From IMG/VR virus record IMGVR_UViG_3300048014_000390, positions 1 to 33,582 of that record: a DNA stretch of 33,582 bases; one strand, written 5' to 3'. The translations under genes and the position numbers were made by a program. This document shows positions 21,803 to 30,046 of this stretch, piece after piece (the stretch's first letter is position 1; each line of letters begins with the position of its first letter). The notes beneath the pieces were generated by a model that saw only the letters and a program-made list of their open reading frames with translations, made no database searches and had not been told where the DNA came from. Source of the stretch: a virus.

Positions 21803-22850
21803 TGTGGTACGCCAGCCGGGCATCGCCATGGCGGTGAACGGACAGCGCATGCCCGGGTTGGTTTCGCTGGCGGTGACCCGCAACAATTTTTTCGCCGCTG
21901 ACACCTTCACCGCCCACGTCGCCCTCGATCAGACCGGGACCGGCTATGCCGCGCCCTACTGGGCCGATCAGGATACGATTGAACTCAACCTGATGCTGTC
22001 GCTGGATGGCGGCGCACTGCAGAGCGTGATCCTCGGGCCGGTGGATATCGTTTCGATCGATCCGGCGCGACAGGTGCTGACCCTGTCCGGCCGCGACTAT
22101 TCCAGCGCTTTTATCGACAGCAAGACGGCGGAGAAATTCCAGAATCTGACCAGCAGCCAGATCGTGCAGACGCTGGCGGCGCGGCACGGGCTGCAGGCAC
22201 AGGTTCAGGCCACCACCACACCGGCGGGCAAATATTACGACGTTGACCATGCCGAGGTCACCAACCAGGTGAGCGAATGGACGCTGCTGACCTATCTGGC
22301 GCAACATGAGGGCTTCGACATTTTCGTCGAGGCGAAGACGGTCTATTTCCAGCCGCCGGCGACCACCGCGGCGCCATATGTGATAACTTATGATGCCTCC
22401 GGCACGATACCGGCGGCAAGCGTCAAAAATCTTGTTATGCAACGAAATCTGGCGCTGACCAATGCCGTGATCGTCAAGGTGATCTCGTGGAACCATGAGC
22501 TGAAAACCGCCATTACGGCAACGCGCCAGGCGAAGCCGACGGCGGGTAGCAGCAGCGGCACCTCGCCCACCTACATCTTTCGCGAAGCCGGGCTGACCCA
22601 ATCGCAGGCCGACAGCCTCGCCGTGGCCAAGCTGACCGACATCACCTCCCACGAGCGGCGCGTCGTGATCGACATGCCAGGAGATCCCAGCTTGACACCG
22701 CGGTCGATGCTGCAACTGACCGGTACCGGCACGCAATTCGATCAGACCTACTACATATCGGAACTGCGACTGGACTGTGCGCTGAAGACCGGGCTGCGCA
22801 TGCGTGTGGAAGCCCGCAACAGCAGCCCGCAGTCGGTGGTGACAGTATGA
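21768..22850 (+). CDS. baseplate hub protein, GpD / late control-like
   Basis: 360 residues from ATG 21768. Fold and motifs fit P2 gpD / T4 gp27-type hubs: ILGPVDIVSIDPARQVLTLS, GRDYSSAFIDSKTAEKFQNL, VSEWTLLTYLAQHEGFDIFV, REAGLTQSQADSLAVAKLTD, YISELRLDCALKTGLRMRVE. The hub caps the tube and holds the spike. Start is uncertain: ATG 21777, or TTG 21789 with GGGGG before it, would shorten the overlap with the LysM gene and match where conservation begins (ASPDVVRQPG). It is coupled to the next gene by ATGA. Confidence 0.82.
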   Translation: MPAMGAFLASPDVVRQPGIAMAVNGQRMPGLVSLAVTRNNFFAADTFTAHVALDQTGTGYAAPYWADQDTIELNLMLSLDGGALQSVILGPVDIVSIDPARQVLTLSGRDYSSAFIDSKTAEKFQNLTSSQIVQTLAARHGLQAQVQATTTPAGKYYDVDHAEVTNQVSEWTLLTYLAQHEGFDIFVEAKTVYFQPPATTAAPYVITYDASGTIPAASVKNLVMQRNLALTNAVIVKVISWNHELKTAITATRQAKPTAGSSSGTSPTYIFREAGLTQSQADSLAVAKLTDITSHERRVVIDMPGDPSLTPRSMLQLTGTGTQFDQTYYISELRLDCALKTGLRMRVEARNSSPQSVVTV

Positions 22851-23413
22851 CCGAGGGACTGCGCGACCTGATCCAGCGCGAGGCGGAGCGGGCGGTGAAG
22901 CGGCGGGGCTGGCCGCGGATTGGCCTGGTCGACAGCTATGACCAGACGCGTCATGCGGTGAAGGTGAAATATAGCGACGAGGACAAGCTTTCCGGCTGGT
23001 TACCGATCGGCTCGGCATGGACCGGCAATGGCTGGGGGCTGCACATGGCGCCGGTGATCGGCGCGCAGGTGGTGGTATCATTCCACGACGGCGACCCCAA
23101 TGCCGGTTTCGTCTCCCACCAGCTTTACAGTGAGGCCGACAAGCCGCTGGTGGTTCCCGCCGGCGACATGTGGCTGCAGCACCAGAACGGCATCGCACTG
23201 AAGCTGCACGCCAGCGGTCTGGTGGAACTGGTTTCGGCTGATATCCAGGCCGGTGCTGCCAACGCGACGTTTCACCAGCTTGTCCATGATGCGTTCATGA
23301 GCCTGTTCAACAGCCACACGCATGGCGGCGTGGAGGCCGGCGGCGGGGTTAGCGGTCCGCCTGAAGCGCAGATGACACAGAGCCACCTGACCCAGAACCT
23401 CAAGGGTGCCTGA
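22847..23413 (+). CDS. baseplate spike protein, GpV-like, with HxH tip motif
   Basis: 188 residues. The N-terminal OB-like domain (RIGLVDSYDQTRHAVKVKYS, WLPIGSAWTGNGWGLHMAPV, IGAQVVVSFHDGDPNAGFV) is that of P2 gpV central spikes. A beta stem follows (GIALKLHASGLVELVSADIQ). Near the C-terminus is H157-T-H159 in NSHTHGGVEAGGG, the HxH motif which in P2 gpV and phi92 gp138 holds an iron ion at the needle tip. The spike pierces the outer membrane on contraction. Overlaps both neighbours by ATGA-type junctions. Confidence 0.88.
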   Translation: MTEGLRDLIQREAERAVKRRGWPRIGLVDSYDQTRHAVKVKYSDEDKLSGWLPIGSAWTGNGWGLHMAPVIGAQVVVSFHDGDPNAGFVSHQLYSEADKPLVVPAGDMWLQHQNGIALKLHASGLVELVSADIQAGAANATFHQLVHDAFMSLFNSHTHGGVEAGGGVSGPPEAQMTQSHLTQNLKGA

Positions 23414-23778
23414 TGGTTGATGCAGCCGCGATCTGGCAGAATGATCTGTCGTACAGCCCGACGTCCGACCTGCTGCTGGTCACCGGTTCGGAAGCCGGTC
23501 GGCAACGGGTGATAAGGCGGCTGCTGACCAACCCAGGGGACTATTTCGCCTACCCGACCTATGGAGCCGGGCTGCCGGCGATGGTCGGCAGCCTGGCGAC
23601 GCCGTCGCAGGTGGAGGCGGTGGTGCGCTCGCAGATGTTGCAGGAGGCGGCGGTTGCCGCCGATCCCCCGCCGCAGGTGACAATCAGCACCATTCTCAAC
23701 GGGATCGCCGTGGTGGTGACCTATAGCGACGCAGTCACCGGCGCGCCGGTGCTGATCAGTTTCGACATCAACAGGTGA
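23413..23778 (+). CDS. baseplate wedge protein, GpW/gp25-like
   Basis: 121 residues, ATG at the stop of the spike gene. GPW/gp25 signature: a first strand and loop ending 'LLLVTGSEAGRQRVIRRLLT', then NPGDYFAYPTYGAGLPAMVG, a helix QVEAVVRSQMLQEAAVA, and closing strands VTISTILNGIAVVVTYSDAV and VLISFDINR. This protein links sheath and baseplate. The NPGDYFAYPTYGAGL stretch matches the conserved 'T..GE..w.P.yG' region of the family. Confidence 0.85.
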   Translation: MVDAAAIWQNDLSYSPTSDLLLVTGSEAGRQRVIRRLLTNPGDYFAYPTYGAGLPAMVGSLATPSQVEAVVRSQMLQEAAVAADPPPQVTISTILNGIAVVVTYSDAVTGAPVLISFDINR

Positions 23779-23782
23779 TGCC

Positions 23783-24925
23783 ATGAGCAGCAGCATTTCC
23801 GGACAAACGCAGGGATTTTCCGCGCTGGTGACCGGGCAGGTGAATGTCGTGCAGGCCGCGGCACTGCCGACGGCGCCACTTGATTTCAGCGTAGGCTCGG
23901 TGCTGCGGTCGATCACGGAGGGCGTGGCCTGGCTGGGCTTGTGGCTACAGGGATTGGTTCTTCAGGTACTGGCGTTGACAAGGGCCGCGACCAGCAACGG
24001 CGAGGACCTCGATAGCTGGATGGCCGACTTCACCCTGACACGTATTGCCGCAACCCGTGCGGCCGGGCAGGTGACGTTTTCGCGCTACACGCCGTCGCAG
24101 GCAGCGACGATACCGATCGGCACCAGTGTTGCCACCGGTGATGGGTCGCAGAGTTTCACGGTCATTGCCGATCCGTCCCAGCCGACCTGGAGCGCATCGG
24201 CTAATGCCTATGTGGTGCCGATCGGCACCAGTTCGGCGGCGGTTACCGTGCAGGCTGTCACTGCCGGCACTGCGGGTAATGTCGCCGCCGGGCAGATTTC
24301 GTTGCTATCGACGCCGATTTCGGGGATCGACACGGTGAGCAACCTGACCGCGATGGGCGGCGGCGTGAGTGCGGAAACCGATAGTGCGTTCCGCACCCGC
24401 TTTGCGAATTTCATAAATACGCGGTCATTGTCGACGCCGGCGGCCATCGGCTACGCCGTTAGCACCGTGCCCGGCGTGGTTTCCTACTCGCTCACGCAGA
24501 ACTTTGATCTGGGTGGAACGTACGATCCGGGCTCGCTGTATGTTGTGGTTGATGACGGCAGCGGCGATCCGCCGGCCAGTCTGCTGTCGTCGGTTTCCAC
24601 GGCGGTGGACAGCACCGTGGGATGCGGCATCCGCTTTTCCGTGTTCCCGCCCGCCCTGGTTTCCGCCACGGTGACGATGACCCTGACGACACAAAGTGGC
24701 TATAACCATGCCACGATCGCGGCTTCCGTGCAGGCAGCCATCACCGCCTACATCAATACGTTGCCGGTTGGCGGAACATTGTCGTTCAATCGGCTGTCGC
24801 AGGTGGCTTTCGATACCTCCGCCGGCATCAGCAATGTCAATAACCTGGCATTGAACGGCGGCACGACGGACCTGGTCGCGACCTCGCAACAGGTGATCCG
24901 CACCGGTTCGGTGTCGGTGTCTTAA
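23783..24925 (+). CDS. baseplate wedge protein, GpJ-like
   Basis: 380 residues, 4 bases after the W-like gene. Baseplate J family markers: an N-terminal helical part with DFSVGSVLRSITEGVAWLGL, SNGEDLDSWMADFTLTRIAA, RAAGQVTFSRYTPSQAATIP, VQAVTAGTAGNVAAGQISLL, GGGVSAETDSAFRTRFANFI, GYAVSTVPGVVSYSLTQN, and a C-terminal VSATVTMTLTTQSGYNHATI with LSFNRLSQVAFDTSAGISNV. All canonical blocks are present in order. With the W-like and I-like proteins it forms the baseplate wedge. Confidence 0.9.
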   Translation: MSSSISGQTQGFSALVTGQVNVVQAAALPTAPLDFSVGSVLRSITEGVAWLGLWLQGLVLQVLALTRAATSNGEDLDSWMADFTLTRIAATRAAGQVTFSRYTPSQAATIPIGTSVATGDGSQSFTVIADPSQPTWSASANAYVVPIGTSSAAVTVQAVTAGTAGNVAAGQISLLSTPISGIDTVSNLTAMGGGVSAETDSAFRTRFANFINTRSLSTPAAIGYAVSTVPGVVSYSLTQNFDLGGTYDPGSLYVVVDDGSGDPPASLLSSVSTAVDSTVGCGIRFSVFPPALVSATVTMTLTTQSGYNHATIAASVQAAITAYINTLPVGGTLSFNRLSQVAFDTSAGISNVNNLALNGGTTDLVATSQQVIRTGSVSVS

Positions 24926-25492
24926 ATGGCAACGGGAGATCAGGCCGACGTCACCCAGCGGCTGACGGCGCTGCTGCCCCCATGGTTTGCGGCGGGTGCT
25001 TCGCCGGTGCTGAATGCCGTGCTGCAGGCGCCGGCCTACGTGCTGAGTGGCATCTACGGGCTGCTGCAATTCGCCACGACGCAAAGCCGTATCGCCACGG
25101 CCAGCGGCGGTTGGCTTGACCTGATTGCCTATGACTTTTTCGGGCGCTCGCTGGCGCGCAGCCCGGGGCAGAGCGACGCCGATTTTCTCAACCACATCCA
25201 ACGCGAATTGCTGCGCCCGCGTGGGACACGATCCGCCCTGGTCGCGGCGGTGCAGGACCTGACCGGAACAACTTCGGTGGTTATCGAGCCATGGCGGCCG
25301 TCGGATTGCGGTGCCTATGGCTATGGCGGTCTCGGCTACGGTGTCGCTGGCTGTTACGGATCGCTGGCGCTGCCGACGCAATGTTTCGTCACCGCCTACC
25401 GCGGCAACGGGGCCGCGGATGCGGACATCTATGCGACGGTGGCGGAGACGATGCCGGCCGGAACAACTGCGTGGACACGATTGAGCGGCTGA
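24926..25492 (+). CDS. baseplate protein, GpI-like
   Basis: 188 residues, ATG immediately after the J-like stop. The N-terminal half is helical (VTQRLTALLPPWFAAGASPV, YVLSGIYGLLQFATTQSRIA). It continues with WLDLIAYDFFGRSLARSPGQ, SDADFLNHIQRELLRPRGTR and ALVAAVQDLTGTTSVVIEPW, the plan of proteins that follow J in contractile phages. A Tyr/Gly-rich loop (GAYGYGGLGYGVAGCYGS) near residue 130 is typical of this subgroup. It is the last conserved baseplate gene before the fibre cluster. Confidence 0.78.
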   Translation: MATGDQADVTQRLTALLPPWFAAGASPVLNAVLQAPAYVLSGIYGLLQFATTQSRIATASGGWLDLIAYDFFGRSLARSPGQSDADFLNHIQRELLRPRGTRSALVAAVQDLTGTTSVVIEPWRPSDCGAYGYGGLGYGVAGCYGSLALPTQCFVTAYRGNGAADADIYATVAETMPAGTTAWTRLSG

Positions 25493-25496
25493 ACGC

Positions 25497-25511
25497 TGGC
25501 GCAAGGCGCCA
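25497..25511. repeat. GC-rich hairpin between baseplate and fibre genes
   Basis: TGGCGC (25497-25502), loop AAG, GCGCCA (25506-25511): a perfect 6-bp stem in the 63-base gap after the I-like gene. No U-run follows, so it is not a classic terminator. It could separate expression of baseplate from fibre genes or be a remnant repeat. Confidence 0.4.
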
Positions 25512-25555
25512 CGCCTTTCCGCTCCACGCATTGCAAGAGAGTTTTGAGGACGCGC

Positions 25556-26821
25556 ATGGACCGCAATATCGTCTATCCCAGCAGCATCCCTCAGGATATC
25601 GACATCCTGCTGCCCAATCGCAATGCGATGGTGGCGCTGGGCTATCTGATCCAGGCTACCTTGGGCAGCAACGTCGTGGTGGATGGGCTGGCTTGCGCCG
25701 CGGCACCGACCGGTGTCGCGGTGACGGTAGGACCAGGCTGCATCACGCAACTGACAACGATCGATGTGACCAGCTACGGCTCGCTCGGCAGCGACACGCT
25801 TGATCCGCTGGTGAAGATGGGCATCAACATCGCATCGGTGACGTTGACCTTGGCCACGCCGACCGTGATTGGCCAATCGATCAACTACCTGATCGAGGCA
25901 ACTTTCACCGAATATGATGCCGACCCGGTGGTGCTGCCGTACATCAATGCGGCCAATCCGAACCAGCCTTATAGCGGGCCGTCCAATTCCGGTGGGGTGC
26001 AGAACACGATTCGGCTGCAACGCGTGTCGCTGCTGGCCAAGGCCGGTGCGTCGGCGGCGACCGGCAGCCAGGCGACCCCGTCGCCGGATCCGAATTATGT
26101 CGGCCTGTATGTGGTGACGATTGGCTTCGCGCAGATCGCGGTCAGCAACAGTGCTATCACGACCTACGCGGCGGCGCCGTTCATTCCGTGGAAACTCCCC
26201 TCTCTGTCCCCCGGCGTATCACGGATGCAGGTGGTGACCGGCAACATGTCCTGGACTGTGCCGACCGGTGTCGCGCGCCTCAAGGCACGTCTGTGGGGCG
26301 GAGGCGGCGCCGGTGGCGCCGGCGGCGGAACCGGCTATGTCGGCGGCGGCGGGGCCGGTGGCGGCTATGTCGAGGCGTATTTCGCGGTGACACCAGGGCA
26401 GGTGCTGGCGCTGTCGGTTGGTGCGGGCGGCGTGGCCGGCGTCAATGGCGGCACCGGTGGCACCACGGCGCTGGGCGCGCTCGCCTCCGCCACTGGCGGC
26501 TCCGCCGGCACCTCCGGTGGGGCCGGCGGTGTCGGGCTAGGGGGATCGGCGGTCGGGGTAGGGGCGGCCCCCGCTGCAGTGGGGTCGTCCTATCTTTCTG
26601 CCGGGCTGGTCGGCCAGAACGGCATCGGCAACGGCTCCGGCCTGATCGGTGGCGGTAGCGGTGGCGCGGAAGGGCGGCTCGGAGCCTTTGGTCCGGCCGG
26701 AACGACCAGCACCAGTGTCGCCGGCGGTACGCCGACCTATCCCGGTTCCGGCGGCACTGGTGCTGTTGGCAACGCCGCCGGCGGCAATGGTGCCGCCGGT
26801 CAAATCATTATTGAGTGGTAG
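25556..26821 (+). CDS. tail fibre with glycine-rich adhesin-type tip
   Basis: 421 residues from ATG 25556, with TGAGGA 5 bases before it; the earlier TTG at 25544 lacks support. Residues about 1-215 (MDRNIVYPSSIPQDIDILLP, RNAMVALGYLIQATLG, INYLIEATFTEYDADPVVLP) form the baseplate-binding part. At about 222 a SWTVPTGVARLKARLWGGGG domain starts, and the last ~190 residues are extremely Gly-rich with repeated GGxGG blocks (GTGYVGGGGAGGGYVEAYFA, GGTGGTTALGAL, GNAAGGNGAAGQIIIEW). Such tips can pack as polyglycine helices, as in the phage S16 gp38 adhesin, with variable loops contacting the receptor. That structural analogy is inference. It is a likely host-range determinant. Confidence 0.72.
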   Translation: MDRNIVYPSSIPQDIDILLPNRNAMVALGYLIQATLGSNVVVDGLACAAAPTGVAVTVGPGCITQLTTIDVTSYGSLGSDTLDPLVKMGINIASVTLTLATPTVIGQSINYLIEATFTEYDADPVVLPYINAANPNQPYSGPSNSGGVQNTIRLQRVSLLAKAGASAATGSQATPSPDPNYVGLYVVTIGFAQIAVSNSAITTYAAAPFIPWKLPSLSPGVSRMQVVTGNMSWTVPTGVARLKARLWGGGGAGGAGGGTGYVGGGGAGGGYVEAYFAVTPGQVLALSVGAGGVAGVNGGTGGTTALGALASATGGSAGTSGGAGGVGLGGSAVGVGAAPAAVGSSYLSAGLVGQNGIGNGSGLIGGGSGGAEGRLGAFGPAGTTSTSVAGGTPTYPGSGGTGAVGNAAGGNGAAGQIIIEW

Positions 26822-26823
26822 CA

Positions 26824-27258
26824 ATGTCGGGAACCGCTGCAAATCTATCCAGGACGATCGTGCTGCCGGTGCGGCCGGCGATCGGCTACAGCATGACATG
26901 GCCGACGGCGGATCCTGGCGATCTGCTGGTCTACAGCCTGGACATCACCGCCTGGCTGGCGGATGCCGGTACCAGCATCACCCAGGTGGATGTCACGCCG
27001 TCGCCCGCCGACGGGCTGATTCAGGTGCCATCCTACAGTTTCAGCGGCGGCGTGATCTCGGTGCAGATCGGTGGCGGGGCAATCGGAACCACTTATGCGA
27101 TCGGGATCACCGTGATCCTGGCATCGGGTGAGCATCTGCATCGGGGCATCGCGCTGCCGATCGCAGCGCTGACCCAGGCCGTGAGCGTGCCGGCCGACGC
27201 GCTGACCGTCAACGGGTTGCCGCTGTCGGTACTCGGCTACCCGCTGGAAGCAGGATAG
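26824..27258 (+). CDS. fibre-tail adaptor-like protein
   Basis: 144 residues from ATG 26824, right after the Gly-rich fibre. The body YSMTWPTADPGDLLVYSLDI, TAWLADAGTSITQVDVTPSP and ISVQIGGGAIGTTYAIGITV is an Ig-like beta sandwich. Its 'DxxxYxxDxTxWLAD...V' opening and 'GxxGxxYxIxxxVxxxxG' closing strands are typical of small phage fibre-tail adaptor proteins. It ends with LTVNGLPLSVLGYPLEAG. The N-terminal VLPVRPAIG recurs almost exactly in the next gene. GTG 26815 is an alternative start within the fibre C-terminus. Confidence 0.6.
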   Translation: MSGTAANLSRTIVLPVRPAIGYSMTWPTADPGDLLVYSLDITAWLADAGTSITQVDVTPSPADGLIQVPSYSFSGGVISVQIGGGAIGTTYAIGITVILASGEHLHRGIALPIAALTQAVSVPADALTVNGLPLSVLGYPLEAG

Positions 27259-27263
27259 ACAGA

Positions 27264-27746
27264 ATGACAGAAGTTTCGACGCTACCGACGCCGTCCGCAG
27301 GGGTGCAGCAGACCGACATCCTGCCGTTGGTGCGGCCGGCGATTGGCAGCACCTTGGCGACGGCCTACGCGCTGACCCTCCAGTCGTTTCCCCTGGTGAC
27401 ATTGGCGGCCACCACGGGGAATACGACGCCGACCACGCTCGTCGCCGCATTCAACAGCCTGACGCTGCCCAATTCGGTATGTGCCGCGCGCTATTCCGGG
27501 CATTGCAAGGCGATGAACCCGACCACTGGCCATTACGTCACCTGGGATCTGGCGGTGAGCCTCAAGCGCAGCGCCGTAGGGCAGGTGCCGACGCTCGATT
27601 TCACCACGGTGGTGGAACTCTACGCCGACAGCGACCTGGCCGGATGCAGTCTGGTCACCAATGTGAATGTCAACGGGCTGCTGCTGGTGGCAATCGGGCT
27701 TGCGGGGACAACGCTGGATTGGACGGCGTCCCTGCTGGTGTCCTGA
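27264..27746 (+). CDS. small fibre-associated protein sharing the tailspike N-terminus
   Basis: 160 residues, ATG 5 bases after the previous stop. The first ~25 residues (MTEVSTLPTP...TDILPLVRP) are closely similar to those of the tailspike that follows (MTEIIGLPTP...GDLLPVVRP), so both probably use the same anchor. The rest is beta-rich (LVTLAATTGNTTPTTLVAAF, NSVCAARYSGHCKAMNPTTG, LDFTTVVELYADSD) with three Cys residues. No catalytic signature is visible. It may be a small alternate receptor-binding protein or a spike-capping partner. I do not recognise a family. Confidence 0.5.
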   Translation: MTEVSTLPTPSAGVQQTDILPLVRPAIGSTLATAYALTLQSFPLVTLAATTGNTTPTTLVAAFNSLTLPNSVCAARYSGHCKAMNPTTGHYVTWDLAVSLKRSAVGQVPTLDFTTVVELYADSDLAGCSLVTNVNVNGLLLVAIGLAGTTLDWTASLLVS

Positions 27747-27782
27747 CGCCTCTCGCTTTTTTCCTCGGAATGGGTTCACGAC

Positions 27783-29447
27783 ATGACGGAAATCATCGGA
27801 TTGCCGACCCCCACCGGCGGCCCGGCGGCGGGCGACCTGCTGCCCGTGGTGCGGCCGCAAAGCAATGGCGGGGCGAGCGTGTTCGCCATGCCGCTGTCGA
27901 TGGACATGGCCTTCCTCAGCAGTTCGCCCTTTGGCGTGCCATTGTCGCAGGTGGTGGCGGATGATTTTATGCTGCGCAGCTACGGCTATGTCGGTGATGG
28001 CGTGTCGCATCCGATCTCGGCGATCTTTCCCACCCTGGCCGCGGCGCAGGCGGTCTATCCTTCCGCCCAGGCGCTGACCGACGAGACCGACGGGCTTGCC
28101 ATACAGACCATTATCAACACGCTCGGCTCAGGAAATCTGCGCCTGGAATTCCCGCCCGGAACCGCGCTGTGCTCACGTCCACCGGTCACCCCGGGGACAA
28201 TGAATGTGGTCCTTTCCGGCGCATCGGCGGGGGTGACGAGAATCGTTGCGGTAAACGCAGGCAATGATGGCTGGCAGCACGGCCTGGCGGCACCAGGACC
28301 CGGACGCTTCGAAGCCCGCAATATCAGTTTTTATTGCATGGGTGTCGGCGGCACCGCGCTCAATCTTGCCTTCAACGGAGCAGTGCCTTCGCTGCAGCTC
28401 GACGGCGTGGAAGTTTTCGGGTTCGGCAACGCAACCACCGATTACTGGTCCTGCGGTGTGAAGGCCAACGACGCTACCAGCGCGAAGCTGTACCGATCAC
28501 GCTTCGGCGGTCCGGTGGGAGCCAGCCCGCTGACGGGCAACGGGTTGATCTTCACCTCCGACACCGCGTCGGTGCAGATGTTCTTCCAGGACCTCCAGAT
28601 TACCGGCTTCAATTATGCATTTGAGTTTCAGAACAACGGCGCGCCAGGCATCGAAGGGGTGTTCATGCGCGGCGTCAATGTCAATGGCTGCAACGGGTTC
28701 GTCACGCAGCTCAACCCGGTCTACGCCACCACGGGATATCAGCCGCCACAATGGGTATTCGATCAGTGCGAGTGGGAGACGCTGGGGCAGACGTTCAATT
28801 TCACCGGTGCTTACGGCATCTGGATCACCAACTGCCTGGGCTACCAGACGGGCGGCGCGGCCTACACCGTCATGCAGTTCGCCAACTGCTACGGCGTGGT
28901 AGTCCGGTCGACATTGTTTCAGGTGTTGTCGGCAGCCTCGCCGACCGCCCTGATCCACGTGGCAGCCAACTGCCAGGAGTTCGATATCAGTGATAATTTT
29001 TTCTACGTCTTTGGCAGCCTGAGCGGACAGGCGATCCTGATCGACGCCGGCAACCGGGCGATTGTCGAATCGGGGAGCCAATTTCCGTCATTCCCGGCGG
29101 GCAAGACCATGGTGACAAACAATGCGCAGGGTGGCGGCAGCGGCTCAGTGTCATTCACCAATGCCGTGAATGGCGGGGCGCAGGCCTTTCGCGATGGTAC
29201 CATCCTGTACGTTGGTAGCCAAGTCGGCGCCGTCTCCATCGTTGGGGAATTGTCGGTGACGTTTCCGGCGGGCCTGTTCTCCAGCACGCCGGGGACCATC
29301 ATCGCGGTGAATGGCGACTACGGCGCCACCGTTGTGGAGCCGCAACTGCTATGGGGCTATAGCACCGCCACCGGGTTTACAGTGGCGTTTCCCGGGGTGG
29401 CCGCCGGCACCAATGTCCGTGTCAATTATCTCGCAAAGGGCTCCTAG
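27783..29447 (+). CDS. second beta-helix tailspike
   Basis: 554 residues. N-terminal anchor (1-25) as in the gene before. The segment FMLRSYGYVGDGVSHPISAI is a variant of the 'GDGxxDDTxA' hinge that precedes the beta-helix in tailspikes. Then about ten rungs follow with alternating polar/hydrophobic strands: FEARNISFYCMGVGGTALNL, LQLDGVEVFGFGNATTDYWS, VQMFFQDLQITGFNYAFEFQ, GVFMRGVNVNGCNGFVTQLN, ITNCLGYQTGG, VVVRSTLFQVLSA, FDISDNFFYVFG. The C-terminus (VSIVGELSVTFPAG onward) forms a trimerisation cap. The target is probably capsular or O-antigen polysaccharide (inference). It ends the structural operon, and a 275-base non-coding stretch follows. Confidence 0.75.
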   Translation: MTEIIGLPTPTGGPAAGDLLPVVRPQSNGGASVFAMPLSMDMAFLSSSPFGVPLSQVVADDFMLRSYGYVGDGVSHPISAIFPTLAAAQAVYPSAQALTDETDGLAIQTIINTLGSGNLRLEFPPGTALCSRPPVTPGTMNVVLSGASAGVTRIVAVNAGNDGWQHGLAAPGPGRFEARNISFYCMGVGGTALNLAFNGAVPSLQLDGVEVFGFGNATTDYWSCGVKANDATSAKLYRSRFGGPVGASPLTGNGLIFTSDTASVQMFFQDLQITGFNYAFEFQNNGAPGIEGVFMRGVNVNGCNGFVTQLNPVYATTGYQPPQWVFDQCEWETLGQTFNFTGAYGIWITNCLGYQTGGAAYTVMQFANCYGVVVRSTLFQVLSAASPTALIHVAANCQEFDISDNFFYVFGSLSGQAILIDAGNRAIVESGSQFPSFPAGKTMVTNNAQGGGSGSVSFTNAVNGGAQAFRDGTILYVGSQVGAVSIVGELSVTFPAGLFSSTPGTIIAVNGDYGATVVEPQLLWGYSTATGFTVAFPGVAAGTNVRVNYLAKGS

Positions 29448-29722
29448 TACGGAGTTTCCCGCAAACCACTTATATCACACGGATCGAACTTGGTAGGATG
29501 GGTGCAACCCATCTTCTATAGCTACGGCTTTCATCAGCGCCATGGTTCTGTGCAAAGATTTTTTGACGCAGATGAACACAGATGGACGCAGATAGCGAAG
29601 AAATCTGCCTATCCGCATCCATCTGCGTCAAGACTCCTTTCTTCGACAAGGAAACGCCGCACCAATATCAGCCAAGGGCGCGAAACGGTCAGCAGTTCTT
29701 CAACGTCGATAGGTTTCGCATA
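29448..29722. repeat. non-coding stretch with two palindromic repeats
   Basis: No convincing gene here. It holds hairpin GATGGGT (29497-29503), loop GCA, ACCCATC (29507-29513). It also holds a larger inverted repeat, TTGACGCAGATG (29563-29574) with CATCTGCGTCAA (29620-29631), perfect over 12 bases. GACGCAGAT occurs again as a direct repeat at 29585-29593. From memory, GATGGGT...ACCCATC and 'ACGCAGATGAACACAGATGG' units are dispersed repeats of environmental bacteria. Base composition is more AT-rich than the flanking genes. The stretch separates tail from lysis genes. Confidence 0.7.
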
Positions 29723-30046
29723 GTGCCGGAAAATCATGATGGAGCCTCGCCGCGTGCAGACGCCGGGGAGGCGCTCCAGCGCGCCCTTGCCGCCGAGGAG
29801 GCCGATCGCGTCTTGGCGCGGTTCTGGCGCGATCGGCTGGACATCGATCTCGAGGACAGTAGTGCCCTGAGATCATTCAGATCAGACATCGAATTCGCTC
29901 ATCGCAAACGCATACAGCAGGAAAACCGCACTGGCTTCTGGAAGCTCGCCTATGTCGCCGGTGTTACCGCCGTTGTCTCGGCCATAGTAACCTACATCGC
30001 CAGTTGCGTGTCGGCCTGGGTGCATCTCGGGAAACCCCCATCATGA
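29723..30046 (+). CDS. small membrane protein of the lysis region
   Basis: 107 residues if started at GTG 29723; the frame is open from 29582, but the upstream part runs through the repeat and is unconvincing. An acidic then basic soluble part (EALQRALAAEEADRVLARFW, FAHRKRIQQENRTG) precedes one C-terminal transmembrane helix (about 75-100, WKLAYVAGVTAVVSAIVTYI). Small single-helix proteins of this shape often sit beside phage holin and endolysin genes. The stop overlaps the next start (ATGA). It may aid or regulate lysis; that is from context only. Confidence 0.5.
   Translation: MPENHDGASPRADAGEALQRALAAEEADRVLARFWRDRLDIDLEDSSALRSFRSDIEFAHRKRIQQENRTGFWKLAYVAGVTAVVSAIVTYIASCVSAWVHLGKPPS

Noticed and set aside
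21600-23198. 532-codon minus-strand frame opposite the hub and spike genes.
   Set aside because: Antisense shadow; plus strand holds LysM, GpD-like and GpV-like genes.
24425-26020. 531-codon minus-strand frame opposite the baseplate and fibre genes.
   Set aside because: Same antisense composition bias; the plus strand encodes J-like, I-like and fibre proteins.
29563-29631. Possible CRISPR-like array from the repeated GACGCAGAT units.
   Set aside because: Only two short direct copies inside one inverted repeat; no regular spacers and no cas genes.
29490-29723. 77-codon plus frame after the second tailspike.
   Set aside because: Runs through two palindromic repeats, ends with Ser-rich nonsense and has no ribosome site.
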